DNA of 64,000 nucleotides from Neoscytalidium dimidiatum (Eukaryota > Ascomycota > Dothideomycetes > Botryosphaeriales > Botryosphaeriaceae). Both the position numbers and the translations under genes were made by a program. The stretch lies in contig CM074700.1 of assembly GCA_037367355.1 (NCBI GenBank), forward strand, positions 124,001 to 188,000, given 5' to 3'. Positions 42,161-55,638 of this stretch are shown piece by piece. Under the pieces are notes generated by a model. It was given only the letters and a program-made list of their open reading frames with translations. It was not told the origin of the DNA and did not search any database. Every line of letters begins with the position of its first letter. Position 1 is the first letter of the stretch.

Positions 42161-45100
42161 GAGTCGGGAGCGATGCTCTCCACATCTGGTGGTGCATGAG
42201 ATCCTTTTCCGGTTTTTGGCATGCGGTGTTCAGTGGCGTTTTGCTTTCCTGGGTGCAGAGGCGTTCATTGCGTTATACCACATAAGCGCTGTCGATACGG
42301 TTGGAGAGGTTGTCTGTGGGCGCTTTGCATGACATGTGGAGAGTGTTTTGCCAGTGTTCCGGTATGAAGTAGAATAATCTTTCTACTCTGACTGGTCCAT
42401 TTTTTTACTTTCTGGAGGGGTGCGCTCTGCCGCTTGGCGGTCCTAGTGTTTATTCTTCAGCAGGACTTCTCGCATATGAGAGAGCCGGGGAAGGTGAGGC
42501 GAAGCAGGCTGTTCCATCCGTACTTGGGCGGAAGAGCATGTTTAGGAGAGGCGAAAATGAAAGACTTGATGCTCAACAGAAGGCATTGGCTGACATAGGA
42601 ACAACCAATGCAGCCACACATGGATGCGGCGGCTGATTCCTGGTCTGCGGATTTCCAGGCTGCACGACGGTGCAGATCCTCGCAGAAAAAGCAAGTGTTG
42701 GAGTCTTACAGTGCGTTTTCCGGAAGCGGCTAGTCGGCCTCGCTTCCTGCAGGCCAGGCGCAGCGACGGCGTCGGAAGCACACAGCACGAAGGAAGCAAC
42801 GCCATCTGGCTTCTACTGAAACAAGGAAGTCTTCCGGATCGACAACAGCCAACAAGTGCCGCTAACGGGTCTAGCAAAACCCGGACGTTTCCAACTGCTC
42901 CTGCAACCGCTCCTGTCTTGTTCCCTCCCCCCTACCTTTCCTGTTCCACATGCGCATCACATCACCAGCACCAGCGTCATCGTCCAAACCAAGGGAAGGA
43001 TGAAAAGTAAGCAGCATTGCTATCTCCTAGCGCTCCCGCACCTTAAGGTACTGCAACCCTGATCCATGGTGGGCACGCGCACTGCAGACAGAATAAACCC
43101 CCGCGGCGCACGCACGCCCCTCGTTGAGCCAATTGCCGCAGGAGTCCAAATCATCGCCACGCGCTGTGTCTCCAGGCCTCCTCTCTTTCCATGGCTCACA
43201 ATAGATGGTTCACGGCGCACGGAACCATCGACTCAATGCCTCCATCCGTCACTCCCATCCGCCATCCGTGTGTCGGCCCGTCCGTCTGCGTCTTCGGCTC
43301 TCTTTAGCCGACCAGCTTTTCTGTTTACCTGTCTACAATAGGATAGCTCGGTGCTTGACTCGAGTGCCCAGGCTTGGCTGTGGAGCTGCATTATTGCGTA
43401 GCTATTTGCCGCCGTACATCAATCTTTCGCGCCTTTCCCCCTCTCGTGAAGCGTTCGCATATGCTTGAAACGCACCACCATCAATTCGCGCAACTGAATT
43501 TTTCCCTCCCATCGTCACCCTCCCCAAGCAAGTGAGTTGCTCGCTACCACGGAGGAGGACGCTCCGCGCATCCTTGAGGAACACGCTCTGTTATCAATAC
43601 TTGCTGTGGTAAAACATCTGGAAGCGCGAAGCGCAAAAAAAAAAAAAAAAGGAGGGTCGAGAGAGCGACAAGCCGCACAGAACTCTCTGCGCTTACATAC
43701 TTCCCGTCAGAGGCCGTACTCGTAAAGGCTTCCCCTTCTTAACAGAACCTGTCGCATTCTCTTTCGCGTCGTTCAAGAGGCAAAACACGCGTTGCCCATC
43801 CAGGATCGGCAACAGAACCTTCCAAAGTCGTGGGAGGCCGAAGTAGCGAGTACGACCGCCAATAATACCGTATAGCTTGAGCTACCAGAGATAATACAAG
43901 CATGCACACGACTTGCAAGGCTCCTCTGCGCTCACGCCACCGGGGATGCGGCATCGCAGGATCGGGGTGAACAGGCTGCCGAATGAACGGCTGTTGCCGC
44001 AGGTTCGAGCGCGCGCCCCCACTCCAAAAACCAAAGAATTCAGCCTTTTTTTTTTTCTTTTTGATTTTGCGCCTCGCCGATCCCCGCTCGACAGAACGCG
44101 CGGGCGATCGTCAGGAGCGCGTCTGTGGGCGGGGAGGGGTGTGCGAGTGTGGGCTAAGAGAGAAGGAACCGCGTGCTCGGGGAAGGAGCGATTAGCCTCC
44201 CCGACCCGCTCATCCGTTTACTAGGCAGGCATGATGCACGATCCTCCGCTCCTCCCTACCTTACCGATGCAAGACGGCCGTTCGTTCGATCCCGGGGACG
44301 CCACTCTCCTTCTTCTACTTCTTCTTCTTCCTGCCGCCACTCTAAGCATTCGGGCCGCTTCGCCTTCGCGGGGGCGGACGAACGTATATGGCTTGAGCCG
44401 AACGCTGATGTCAATTTTCTTTTTTTCATCTTTTACAAATCGGTTTAGACCGCATATAAGAAGGTGCGGCGCTGAGTTAATTGGCAGGTTGCCGAATCCG
44501 ACCACCATTTGATTGTCCGACTGCTCGATTGGGGAAGAAGAGGGGAGAGAGCCTCGCTCTCGGCGAATGGCCGCGGCGACTGCTGGCATCGGGGCCACCT
44601 CCGGTGCGTCTCGTGATTGCTTCTTTTCAGTCTTCTTGGTCTGACTCGAAAGAACGGGGGGGGTTGCAGCATTGGCTGGACTAGAGCGGGCGGATCTTGT
44701 GGCTGGGGCTGTCTCTCCCGTTCTCTGTCCTCCCTCTGGCTCTTGCCTCCCGCCCCGGGAGCACGGGTAGAGAGAGCGAGAGAGCGCGCGCCCGCGTCGT
44801 GGTAGCCTTATTGGCAATCTAAGCGAACGGGGAGCGAGCATGGATGTGTTGCTCCGATGCGGTCATTCGTTCGAAGAGATCTCTGGAAACTGGAGAATGT
44901 AACTAAGCGAAGGAGGGGGGCGGGGGCTCGACACTTGAAGAGAATCGGGCTGGGCCGAGTATAATAGATTGGGCGGTAAGGGGAGGGATTTGACGTAGTT
45001 GACGGGGGCCGAGAACGACTGAAAAGCGTCCCTGGCAGCAGGGTCTTGCACGAGTAGCATTTAGATTCGTAGAATGTTCTCTTGCCCTTCCAACATGCGC

Positions 45101-48100
45101 GACAGAACGGCCCTGCGAGCACCTTGTTATTTTTATTGCCGCGCGCAGCAGCAGGTAGATGATGCACCATGCCGCGGGGCGTCAAGAACAAGAAATCATG
45201 ACGCGTTGTTGTCCCTGACCATGGTTCCTGTCCTCTCCAACACACAAGTTAACTACGACTCGTGCTTCCGCTTGAACGATTGAAAGAAGAGAAAGCCAAG
45301 CATTTGTGGCCATTCCCTTAGTAGGCAGCTCTCCGCGTTCGGTAGGCCAGCAGTCCCTGCACAGTTTCCCGGCAGTCCCCAGTATCCGGATATCCACCCT
45401 GTCGACGAGTTGAGCCAGGCTACATACGAGCAAAAAGGAAGAAACCCAGGTTTGAGACATGGACTACCCTGTCCCAGTCATCGGTCCCTGCTGTACGTGA
45501 AACCGGACCGCTTCATGGTAGATCCCTGCCCGACCAAATGAGCAGAGACGCGATCCATTAAAAACTGTGGCTATTTTGCTTTTTCCCGCAACGGCGTGGC
45601 TTGATTTTGCTTTGTGCTTATCCTGCCTTCTCGAAGACCCAATATACTTTATAGATTTGCTTTCCTGCCGGAACTATAGGCCAGGACTTCTTGCATTATA
45701 GAAGATGAAGGGAAGATCTTTCGAAGCTCTTGGCTGACATTTCTCACGCGCACCGCGATCGATGCCCTACAACGCGCATTGACGTGACCCAGGTCGAACG
45801 AATGAATGGTAGCGAGAGAGAGAGTTTATCATGGCTGTCAGCGGAGTTGCCGGGTCATCCCGACGCGTCAGCCAGCTATCCGTGCGGAATTGCCGTATAC
45901 CCATGCCTGCCTATCCCCTCGCCGCCTCTGCGTCCCAAGGAGCTCGCCTTCTTTCGAATGGCCGCGCATAACCTGCGATTCGCATAGCAAACACCATGCC
46001 GGACCGGCATCTCCAAGGCCGGAGGGGACGGCTGCCCGAACTCGTCATCGACCGCCACTGCCGAAGCCGACGCTGGAACACACGCACTACACGGCGGAAA
46101 CCCTTAACCTTCTTCTCCACTCCTCTCTCTTATCCAACCCTCCAGGCAAATCATCCGTCCCCCGTTTCGCAATCACCGCATTGTTCACTCCCGCTCCCCC
46201 ACCGCACCATCCACACGCAACCTCTCGAACTCTAACAGAAATCCCTCGTGCCAGCCCCTCCACCCAAACCAACACCATCGTCAACCATCCTTCGCCACCG
46301 CCGGAGTCTTACCACCATCACCCTACGCAAACTCAACGCACGCACCCATCATCCATTACCACCACTACCACCATCGCCACGTTTAACCTTAACCCATTCA
46401 CGAGCATGCAATCCGTTCCTTCCCCTCCCGAACCCTGACTACTATCCCCCATCCCGCCCTCAACCCACTTCCCCAGAACGCCACAACAGCCGTTACCGAG
46501 GCCAAGGCCGGACCACCAACCCCGACCACTGCGCGAGCCGGCCCAGCTGGGCACCGGCCGTGGGGGGGGGGATGGGGGGAGACCGGGGAGGGACTGAAGA
46601 GCAGGGAGGCACACACAGGGCACCTAAGCTCGCCAACCCGGCATCACAAGCAACGAACCAATAAACAGCAAAGAAAAAAAAAATGGGGGGAAAGAAATAA
46701 CAAGCGGATACATCAAGGCGAAGGAGAAGGAAAGGGCAGACCGGGATGGCCTCGCCGACCGACCAGGCGATGGTGCAACGCCTTTCTGACACGCCGGTCT
46801 GGCACTTCCAGCCGTCCAAACCCCCTCCTCCCCTTCTCGTGCAGCACGCGCACGCGAGCACCACATCCCCCCGGCAGTGTCAAGTCCGGTGGGTATGTGC
46901 CGAAGCATGATCGTCCTCTCCTCGGGATGCCGACCGGCCGCTGGCCAGAGGGAGGTAGAGGTAGAGAGAGACGGAGAGAAGCACCGTGCCCATGCATGCC
47001 CTGCTCTATCGTTCGCTGCTTGCTTCACAATTACCCAGCGTTCGGACATCCGCCCAGAGAGGGAAAAAAGGGGGGGGGGAAAGCTTAATCCACTGTGAAT
47101 TGCGACGAACGTTCGGGAAAGAAGGAAATCAAGGAAAAATCAAAGCTTCTTATACAATTTAGCATCAAAGGCAAATAAAAATAAACGTTATATTGGAGAA
47201 CAAAACTAATCAAAAAGGTCCCGGCTGACGACACGCTGATAAATCGCTTTGTAACAATCGATTTTTGCGAATCTCGGTGATTCCGAATTCTAGGTTTTCC
47301 CCCTTCCCTCTTCGGCTTGAAGGAGCCGGGTAGGGCCGGTAGGTAAACCATCTCGTGACGATGACGTATTTGCTCTTTTTCTGTCACTCTATGTGCACCT
47401 TTTTATTTTGTTCGAGCTGTACGTACAATTGCATCACCTCGACGCCACAGAGAACATGGGATGGACAAAGAGGAATAGGGGACCCTGACACTTACAGCTG
47501 GAGGATCGCTCAGACTTGCCCAGGAAACAAAGGCGATCGCATCATATCCCACTCATCCACTGCTGCCCAACAGCAAGCCCCCATCGCATCCTGAAGCGCC
47601 TCAGTAAGCGCTACAGCGCAACGAACGACACGAGGGAAAATGATAGATAAGAAATAAAAGACAAGGGTAGAAGGGCCCACGCACCGGAACTTTTCCCGAA
47701 ACGAATATCTAGAAGAGCGCCAGGAAGTGCGGATAATGCGATAAAAAAAAAAAACGCAGGGCTGCACACCTTTTCAAATGCAATGATATGCTCACACTCG
47801 TAGCGAATTGCACAACCACATGCCTGCTGTCCGACGAAACAAAAAAGCAGATCATTCCAGCTCTATAATGGTGATGATAACCTCGCCGCAGCGCTATGCA
47901 AGGGGAAAAAGAAAGGTGATAAAAAAAAATGTACAACAATGTACAACAAGCGAGGGGCTGAAGAAGGAAAAGGAAAAGAAAAGAAAAGACCCCCCCGAAG
48001 TAAATGGCCATTGTATAGAAAGCCAGCCGGTACAAATTGTCCTCACCCCTACTTCTACTAAACAAGACCGGAGAAAAAAAAAAGAAATGCAAAGGTTCTC

Positions 48101-48174
48101 CCAACCATCTTGCATAGCATCACTCATGAACAAGTATCATCATCGTCACACACACACACACAACTCCTCTCACC
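42161..48174. other. 6 kb convergent gene desert
   Basis: Flanked by the 3' ends of the methyltransferase-like gene (+) and Urb2 (-). I read both strands and found no frame with family features, no tRNA or rRNA. The longest frames (for example 44221-44841 minus, 45806-46438 plus) are low-complexity and mostly without good starts. Local features: poly-A at 43636-43651, a C/T-rich leader-like tract at about 46080-46440, a G-run near 46562-46578 and (CA)8 at 48147-48162. It might hold noncoding transcripts or a fast-evolving small gene. Confidence 0.5.
48147..48162. repeat. (CA)8 microsatellite
   Basis: Eight CA units immediately downstream of the Urb2 stop codon (in its 3' UTR). Confidence 0.85.
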
Positions 48175-51100
48175 TTACCTTCCCTCCCACTTCCCAAACT
48201 TCTTCCAATCCGCATAGACACTCCTCCAAATTGCCCTCTCGCCCGCCCCCAACCCGGCATTCATCGCCCTCAGCGTCTCGATCCCCACCACGTCTGCGCA
48301 CGCGTACAGCCCCGGCATGAGCGCCGCCCGTGTCTCGGGCGTGATACGGCCGTGCAGGGTGCAGGTGCAGAAGGACGCGATGAGCGCGGGCACGTACTGG
48401 CCAGCGTACTCGCGCGCCTTCTTGGTCTCGTCGACGAGCTCGGCAGTGCTGCCGGACGACGACGAAGGGGCGGGGCGCTTGCGGTTGTGGAAACCCTTGA
48501 CGGCCGAGACGGTCGGGTTGCAGAGCGTTGTGACGAGGCGAGCGAAGGCGGAGGCATGGGTCGGGGTCAGGGGATTGGTGGCCGAGGCGGCAAGCCAGGG
48601 CGGCAAGGGAGGTGTCGAGGATGCGTGGTTGTGGCTGTGACGGCTCGGGTCGGGAGTGAAGAGGCAGCGGAGGAGGTTTTGCAGGAGGGGCATGAGGACG
48701 TGGAAACGGCCGCCAAGGCGCGTGCGGTGGAGGGAGAGGATGAGGTGCGTTGTGCCGCAGAGTCGGGTGTAGATGGCGTCGGCTTGTTCGGATGGCAGTT
48801 CGGGGCTAGAAGAAGACGCGAGACGGGCCAGAGAGTCTATAATTCGCTCAATAGCCCATTGCGAGACAAGCCAATGCTATGCGTGTTGTGAGCATACTAT
48901 TGATTTGGAACTGGTGTCATAGCTTACCTTCTCCCGCAGGATCGTGTCAACGCAGTTGAGGGCAGCGTGAAAGTCACGAATTGCTTCGACGTTGTCTAAG
49001 TAGCTACTTAGCTGTCCGAGGAAACCGTTCAGGCCTTGCGTCGAATTGTCGTCCTTGCCTGGAACATCTGCATGTGTGAGCCAAGCCTTCTTGGCGATGA
49101 GAGTTGAGAATTCCTACCTGGCAGAGAAGAGATCAAGATGTTCATCAAAACCAACGTGGGCTGCCAGTTTTGCTCATCATTCGGACTGAACTTCAACTGC
49201 GAAAGTAACGACGTCCTCCGATCAAGCCCAAGGGAACCCAGAGCCTTGCGTGTAGCTTCCAACAGGCCGTGCCGGTCGCTGGCAGAGAGGTCTATTTGAC
49301 ATTAGGCGCGCATATGTGATTGGAGAGTTGGGAGGACTCACCGCAACGCCACAGGTCATAGATCATAGCGCTTACACACTCGGCCTCATCTGAGCTGGCG
49401 ACATTGGAGACAGCTGTGGTCAACGAAACCCACATTGAGGCCTCCGGTTGCTCGAAAGTGTTCGCTTCCTCTGAGTTCAATCGCTTCCGTATGGCTTTGA
49501 GCAGCTTTGCTTCGATGCTGCAAATATAGCCTGTTTTGAGTTAGTCCCGGTATTTTTATTGATTCTGGGGGTTTGATTCACCGTCGCGAGTCATACCGCG
49601 GATTGGAAGATCCGCCGCGGCGCCCAAAACTGCTCTGAGGAACGCGGTATCCTCTTCAGATATGCTGCTCAGTGCTCCCGGTAACAGGGTCTCCAAGTCA
49701 TTGTCCATTGCCCGGAGGTACCGTTTCATTGTCTTGTACGTCTCTTCATCATCCCACAATTGATCCCTCGCTTTAAGAGTTACGAGACCGGACTTGAAAC
49801 ACGTTAACTCAACGATGTGATCTCTGAAAGAACCGGCGTCTCTAGCAAAGCGCCGCATCATCTTCCTGAAGCCATCCAAGAATTGTTGGCCTCTGGATTG
49901 ATCTTTGACAGCGATGGCGTGCTCAAGGATCAAGCGAACCAGCTCGTCGAGGACCTTGAGAGTGTCTTGGTCGGCAAGTTTGTGTTCCTGCATGGTGCGA
50001 GCGATCGTCCAAAGCAGGTCGGGCTCTGTGGCCAGCTCTGAAGTTGCGTTTGGCACTTCCATGAGCTTGGCTGCAAGGCTCAGATGCCGGAAAAAGGCTT
50101 CACTGTTCGGTTTCCTCTTGCCAGAAACAGTACACATCTCAGTGACGCGATCCAAAACCTGCTCTCGGTGTCTGCGACCTATGGCAGAAACAGGCACTCG
50201 CAAATACTGAATCTCTGCAAATGCACGAAGCTGATCGCCTAGCTCCCTGGATTTACCAAGTTTGGCCTCGGAGTCCAGAGCTTCATACAAAACCGAGAAC
50301 AACAGATCTCTTAGTTCACTTGATTGCATCGTCAACACAAGGTCTGACATCGCTTCAAAGACCAGCGTATACGACAAGCCACGTGGCGCTTCGTACTGTC
50401 CAGAGAACTCGCCGAAAGCATGCCAGAACAGGAGCCGCAGAAGACTTTTGAGAGATTCGAGAGGAGGAAGGGTCAAAAGACTAGGGAACTGAGTCAGAAC
50501 CGCTGCAGCGTTCAATGTGAACACCTCGAGACGGGCCTTTGCGATGTCCAGGGGGTCAGTCGTCCGACGACGCTTGGCTCCATTTTCCGCTATACGATCC
50601 TTAATCTCCTCGTTAGAGCGGAACAGGGCAACTGCTGATTGATTGAACAGGTCCTTGGCCGGTTCCTTGAGATCAAGAGCACCCATAAAATCGCTGCAGA
50701 GGGTGGCAATCAAGTTGAATGCCTCCTCTCCCCGCGCGCCCACGCCCATGGTTTCCGACTTCTCGGCAGCTCGAATTGCCTCGACGACATTGTGTTCTCT
50801 CGCTTGAGAGAAAACGGATTCCGTAAATTCTTTGGCATCTTGAGGTTTTTGGTGAGGCCGAAGGAGGATATGGATACGGGATATAGTCCGCAAAGCTCTT
50901 GCAACCGTGATAGGCTCTTTTGAGATTCCAGTCAAGATGAGAAGACTCTTCTGCAGCGACTGCAACACAGAGACGGCCGAAGCAATTGTGTCGTCCGATT
51001 GCAATGCCCCTACAAGTGCATCAACAATGACGAGACTAGCAGAAGCCTCGCAGAGTTCATCGTTTCCGGCAGACTTCTCGCAAGCAGATATACGATGCCA

Positions 51101-52981
51101 GTGCTCGCTAAGCAGATCGAAAATCTGCTTTGCCGTAAGAGTCGTTTCGAGGACATCTCTCAATGCCGAAATAACTTCCTTCTCCACCCAGATGGACTTT
51201 TCCATGGGGGTGGCTGACTTGCTTAGCTGCTGAAGCTCCGAAAACCATCTTGAAATGAATCCTGGCAGATCTCTTGCTCGAGCATATGCCTTCATGAGCG
51301 GGACGACAACGGATGTCTTGAGGAAATCGGAAGTGATCGTGCTTGGTGTGACGCCCGGCCTGTGGCTGCTGCCATCCGAGACAGTGCTGCATGGTGAGCC
51401 GAAGCCACCCGCCGAGGCTGCAGATATGGCGCGAAAAACAGCGTCTGATAGGTGCACCTCCTCACTTTCATTTTTCCTGGCCGAGTCCAGAAATATTGTC
51501 GCGTCATAATTGATGATCCTGGCCACAAGCCGCGAGTCCAGATAGCTTGCCCCTCCACGTGGAGCAACAACACCAGAATAAGATCGAACCAACCTCTCGA
51601 GGACATCGGCATCCACCACCACTTTCCTCTTGGCCAGAATCTCGAGCATCTGGTCGATGATTGCTCTCCGATCCTCACCGATCGACCCAGGTAGGTTGCC
51701 CTCGAGAGGAGCCCCGATACACTGGCACAGTGCCACGAAAACGTACTGCAGCCAAGGGGCCTCATCCAACCTCTTTTTGGGCGTCGAGCGCTGGGAGCAA
51801 CGAATTGCAATATCCAGCAAGGAACCGACAGTCTCGAATAGTTTATGTCTATCCGAATCCAGGAGTCCCGGGCCTGCGTCTTGAGCGTTGGCCGCCAGGG
51901 CCACTTGCAGCGGCTCGAGCAGGCGGGAAATGTCAAGCGATTCCGGTCGGGCTCGACCGGTTCTACTGAATTGCCGACCTTCGGCTTCGGCGAAGAAAGA
52001 CGCTCTGGCAGGAATGAAGACGTGTCTTGCTAGCAGAGTCTCCAGAGTGCGGCTAATCCGACTCTCGATGTCGCGACCCGTCTCGACAGCGCTCGGCTCA
52101 ACAGAAGCATCAATCTGGAGAGCAATGTCGGACAGCAAAACAACAGCAGGAAGCAGGCACTCCTGCGAGAATCGCTCAGCGGCGCTGCCGGCATCGCTTC
52201 CTAGATCCGCCACGCTTGCGTTCCAAATCTGCAAGACGTGCGGCAACAGCGAATCGACAGGAATCCTCCCATCAAAGGCCGCCTTCAGAATGAGGTAGTG
52301 CAGGGACTCGAGCCACAGGCGCAACAGATGAGCCGCCTGAGCGGCGTCTGTCCGCAGAACAGACCTTAGCAGTTCGGCCACGGGTTTCTCGAAAGTGGCC
52401 GAATCGTCAAAACACGCGGCCGCAATCTCAACGGTGGCCCCGGCTACGGCCTCGAACAATACAAGACGCTCCTGACTCTCGGGGTCGGACACATCCGGCT
52501 CCTCCACGGGGGTCCCGTCGCGTTTCCGTTTTCGCGACGCCTTGCTTTCTTTCCTCCTCTTCACGGTCGCCTCCTCTCGTGGCCTATGGTCGCTGTGCGG
52601 GGCGACGAAGTTCTCCTGTAGCGTCTTCTCCAGAATAGCCAGGAAGCCGTGAGCGTTCAGCAGCTTCGCGGAGATGGCTGGAGGAAGGCCCAGCACGACT
52701 CGGCGCAGCAGCTGCCAGGCGAGCCAGTTGCTACGCGCGCTTCCGCCTTCCGGATCATCCGCCTTGAGCTTGCTCAGCAGCCAGCGCAGGACCCATTCGG
52801 TGCGCGGGCTTCCCTTGTAGAACAGCGTGGGGTCCTCCGCATTGTCCCTATGCCTCGCACCGTCGGGCTGGCCGATTATGGTGGTGGCGTGGTCGAGTTT
52901 TTCGTCGAAGGTGGAGAAGTCTTTGTCCAGAGCAAGCAGGCGGCGCAGGGACGGGAGTTCCATGGGCTGCGGCGGCGGCAT
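48175..52981 (-). CDS. URB2: Urb2/Npa2-family 60S ribosome biogenesis factor (possible frameshift)
   Basis: Large helical nucleolar protein needed for early 60S pre-ribosome assembly. Exons on the minus strand: 52981-49582 (1133 codons), about 49532-49342, 49291-49118, 49067-48928 and 48876-48175. The product is about 1534 aa if the second exon is read through a 2-nt discrepancy. N-terminal helical repeats start MELPSLRRLLALD; an NLS-like KRRKESKASRKRKRD lies near 160. The conserved C-terminal Urb2 domain includes PLLQNLLRCLFTP, YVPALIASFCTCTLHG, LMPGLYACADVVG and WKKFGKWEGR. At the exon 1/2 border the canonical acceptor (CTAAC...ACAG, exon from 49532) gives GYICSIEAKLL, but the downstream frame KAIRKRLNSEE is reached only by skipping 2 nt in GCTCTC (forward 49499-49504), or by a weak acceptor AAAG at 49507. 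Shares a 316-nt promoter with Mic10. Confidence 0.85.
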
Positions 52982-53297
52982 CAGCGGCTGAGGCTCGAGC
53001 TTGGGGCTTGTGCGGTCGTTCAGCGTACCTGGGCGATGGGAGCCATGTCCAGATGCGCCCTGGGGCAGTAGAGATGCGGTGCTGCGGTGGTGCAGGCCGT
53101 TTCGAACAGATCAAAAGCACCGGCCCGTGCGTCGCGTAGCGCCAAGACAGACGTCAAACTGACCCACGAGAGGCGTGCTGGCGACACAAACACCAGTGCT
53201 CCTCCCATCGCGCACGCAACCACGTCACTGCCGCCCGCATCCAGACCATTCCCAGCTCGCCGCCCCAATTGGCTTCAGGAACGGCCCAGACTCCGCA
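52982..53297. other. bidirectional promoter URB2/MIC10
   Basis: 316 nt between divergent starts. No gene and no recognised element. Confidence 0.65.
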
Positions 53298-53830
53298 ATG
53301 GCTGAGGAAAACACTACCCCGGCCCCCGCCGCCCCCGTCGCTCGTCCCAGCCGGCCCTTGAGCGAGGCCCTTCTCAACGACAAGGTGCGTTTTCGAAACG
53401 CCCGCCGCCCATCTCGCATGCTCCTCGCGCGTCCGGCCAGCCTGGCGACTGCTGCTGCCTGCTGCATGCGCCCGCGAGTCATCAGCTTGTCCGGCGCGCT
53501 GTCCGCACCCTGAAGCTACCAGCTAACCTCGTGCGCCGGCTTTCTAGTGGGACCGCTGCCTGTCCTCCATGCTCATCCGCTCTGGCCTCGGCCTCTCCTT
53601 CGGCATCGTCTTCTCAGTCCTCCTCTTCAAGCGCCGCGCGTGGCCTGCTTTCGTCGGCCTGGGTTTCGGTGCCGGCCGCGCCTGGGAAGAGTGCGACAAC
53701 GTAAGCCATCGAGCGCCATGCTCCTTCTTCTGCTGCCAAATCCTTGACTTTGTGCTGACCCATGGCCTTATAGTCCTTCAAGAACGCCGCCGCTCCCTCG
53801 AAAGACGGCCTGCGGGTTTACAGGCCGTAA
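53298..53830 (+). CDS. MIC10: MICOS complex subunit Mic10
   Basis: Three exons: 53298-53384, 53548-53700 and 53774-53830, giving 98 aa. Joins LNDK|WDRCLSS and ECDN|SFKNAA. Two membrane helices with glycine zippers: MLIRSGLGLSFGIVFSVLLF and WPAFVGLGFGAGRAW (GLGFGAG), the GxxxG-type motifs through which Mic10 oligomerises and bends the inner membrane at crista junctions. The conserved WDRC before helix 1 and the short C-terminus (SKDGLRVYRP) fit the family. It has no cleavable presequence, as expected for this carrier-like hairpin protein. Confidence 0.94.
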
Positions 53831-55638
53831 GCAGGTGCTACAGATGCGGGAAAATGAGCTTGCGATTGGTGGGCCTTCACAGGGCGGTGGTATAATTCGG
53901 GTTCACGGTTTCTAGGGCAAAAGAAGAGCTGTACAGTATCGTCGGTTTAGAGCGAATCGAAGGCATTCTCTGTACACCAGCTCGGCACATGGCAGATTTC
54001 CGCGAACTTCAGATCAGCGCAGGGATGTCGACGGCAGCAGACGTCGCCGCAGCTCTGGCACGCCTCAAAGATAGACGCAGGGCTTTAGGAAACTACATGA
54101 TTCGTGCCAGATGACGAGATGCGCGGAGGACCAACCCACTAGTGTCCGCTGCACGTGCAGGGCGCATCCGGCCCAACTCAGGATGGGGAAAGCACGTTCT
54201 CAAGTGCTCAGTCGATCTGGTTTCCAAGCCAATTTAATGCAATGTGCGGATGGACGGTAGCATGCTTAGTGGATATCCACCGAGTGACTGGAATGTGAGG
54301 GCAACAAGCTACTCAACCGGACACGAGACCCGCATCGTGATATCAGGACTCTGGCTGGTCTAAATCCTGCGAACTGGAAACTGAGCAGCAGCGTGGACTG
54401 ATTCGACTTCCACATTAGATAAGAACGGTGGACGAGAAATACCCGCAACCTCTGTTTAGCCTAATCCTTGCCGACAGACTGCAGGGTCCTTTCGGCAACG
54501 AGTGGCTTCTTTTGACCTTCTTAGCAGCTTGGACCAAAGAGCCGCACTACCTGATATAGTGGCGGCCCGGGAAATGGCACTTTCAACTGCCATGAACATC
54601 CTCAGCAACCACTTTGCCGAGGGTAATCTGGAAGGAGCACGGAGGAATGAAGAAGACGGAGGGACCGCCCGGTCGTGACACGTCCCCGAATCACCGGTCT
54701 GCGTACAAAGGGCTCCCCATCTGGATTCCGAACATGGCGGAATGAGGAATCCTTCCCCGTTTGCTTTATTATCTCTTTTACGGCACGAGGCTAAGACATC
54801 GGCCTTTGAGGATCGGGATGGCGGCGATAGCGGGGTTATGGAAATATATTTCCATGCGAGTTGATGCCGACGGAGCAAGTCACGATGGCTCTTGGGGTCA
54901 CAGGCTCCCTCAGCCTTACAAATGAAGGCAGCCGCAGCGGCGGGACATTTCGCGCAGGAGGGCGGCCTGAGAAGGTCTGGCCGGCGCACGAGTGCTCCGG
55001 TGGGCAGTTCACAGTGGTCACTTCAGGGCGGAAGTGTGGGCTGCTGGAGCTCAAACACCGTCAAGCTCGGCGGCCGTTCGGATCGTCGACGACGCTCGGG
55101 TAGCCGATGACGGAGCAATGCCCACTATGAGTGAACACCAATGATGGATTCATTCAGAGCTTCGCAGCCATCCACGTGTATTCGAGCGACGATGGACCGG
55201 TGGCGTAGGGATGCTGCATCGGCGGAAGCGGGTCGAGCTTGGCCGAACGTGCAGCGTCGCAGCAGCAGCATCAGCGGCAGCGGACAGCACGGCGGGCGGA
55301 AAAGCAAGCGCAGACGCAGGCGCGGCAGGGCCGGATAAATGAGCTTGTCTGAATCATGGGCAGCAACGGGGTTGTCAGCGATTTGGGCGTGCTTTGTCAC
55401 GGTCGCACGTCGAGGCTCGGTGGCAGCGCAGCGCGTGGGCAGCCAGTGGGCGGGCGCTGGCAGGCAAGCGGCAGCTCGTCGCCCCTCCGCCCGCGCCAGT
55501 GGCCGTGTGGCCCCACCAAGTTGCATCACCCAAGCCCGCCGCTCCCTCAAGTGTTTTTCTTCCGTCACTCCTCCCACACCTCATCTCTCCTCTCCATCCT
55601 CCTTTCTCTCCATCGTCTGAAGCGTCAATCTGCCCACC
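53831..55638. other. intergenic, promoter of transketolase
   Basis: 1.8 kb between two (+) genes. No gene recognised; a minus-strand open frame at 54456-54989 has no ATG at its start and no features. CT-rich tracts just before 55639 are typical of highly expressed fungal promoters. Confidence 0.55.

Noticed and set aside
45806..46438. 210-codon plus-strand frame in the gene desert
   Set aside because: C/T/A-rich low-complexity (His/Pro/Thr) and not started by a good ATG; looks like leader-type sequence rather than protein.
54456..54989. 177-codon minus-strand frame upstream of transketolase
   Set aside because: Start codon not ATG, no domain, no splice continuation.
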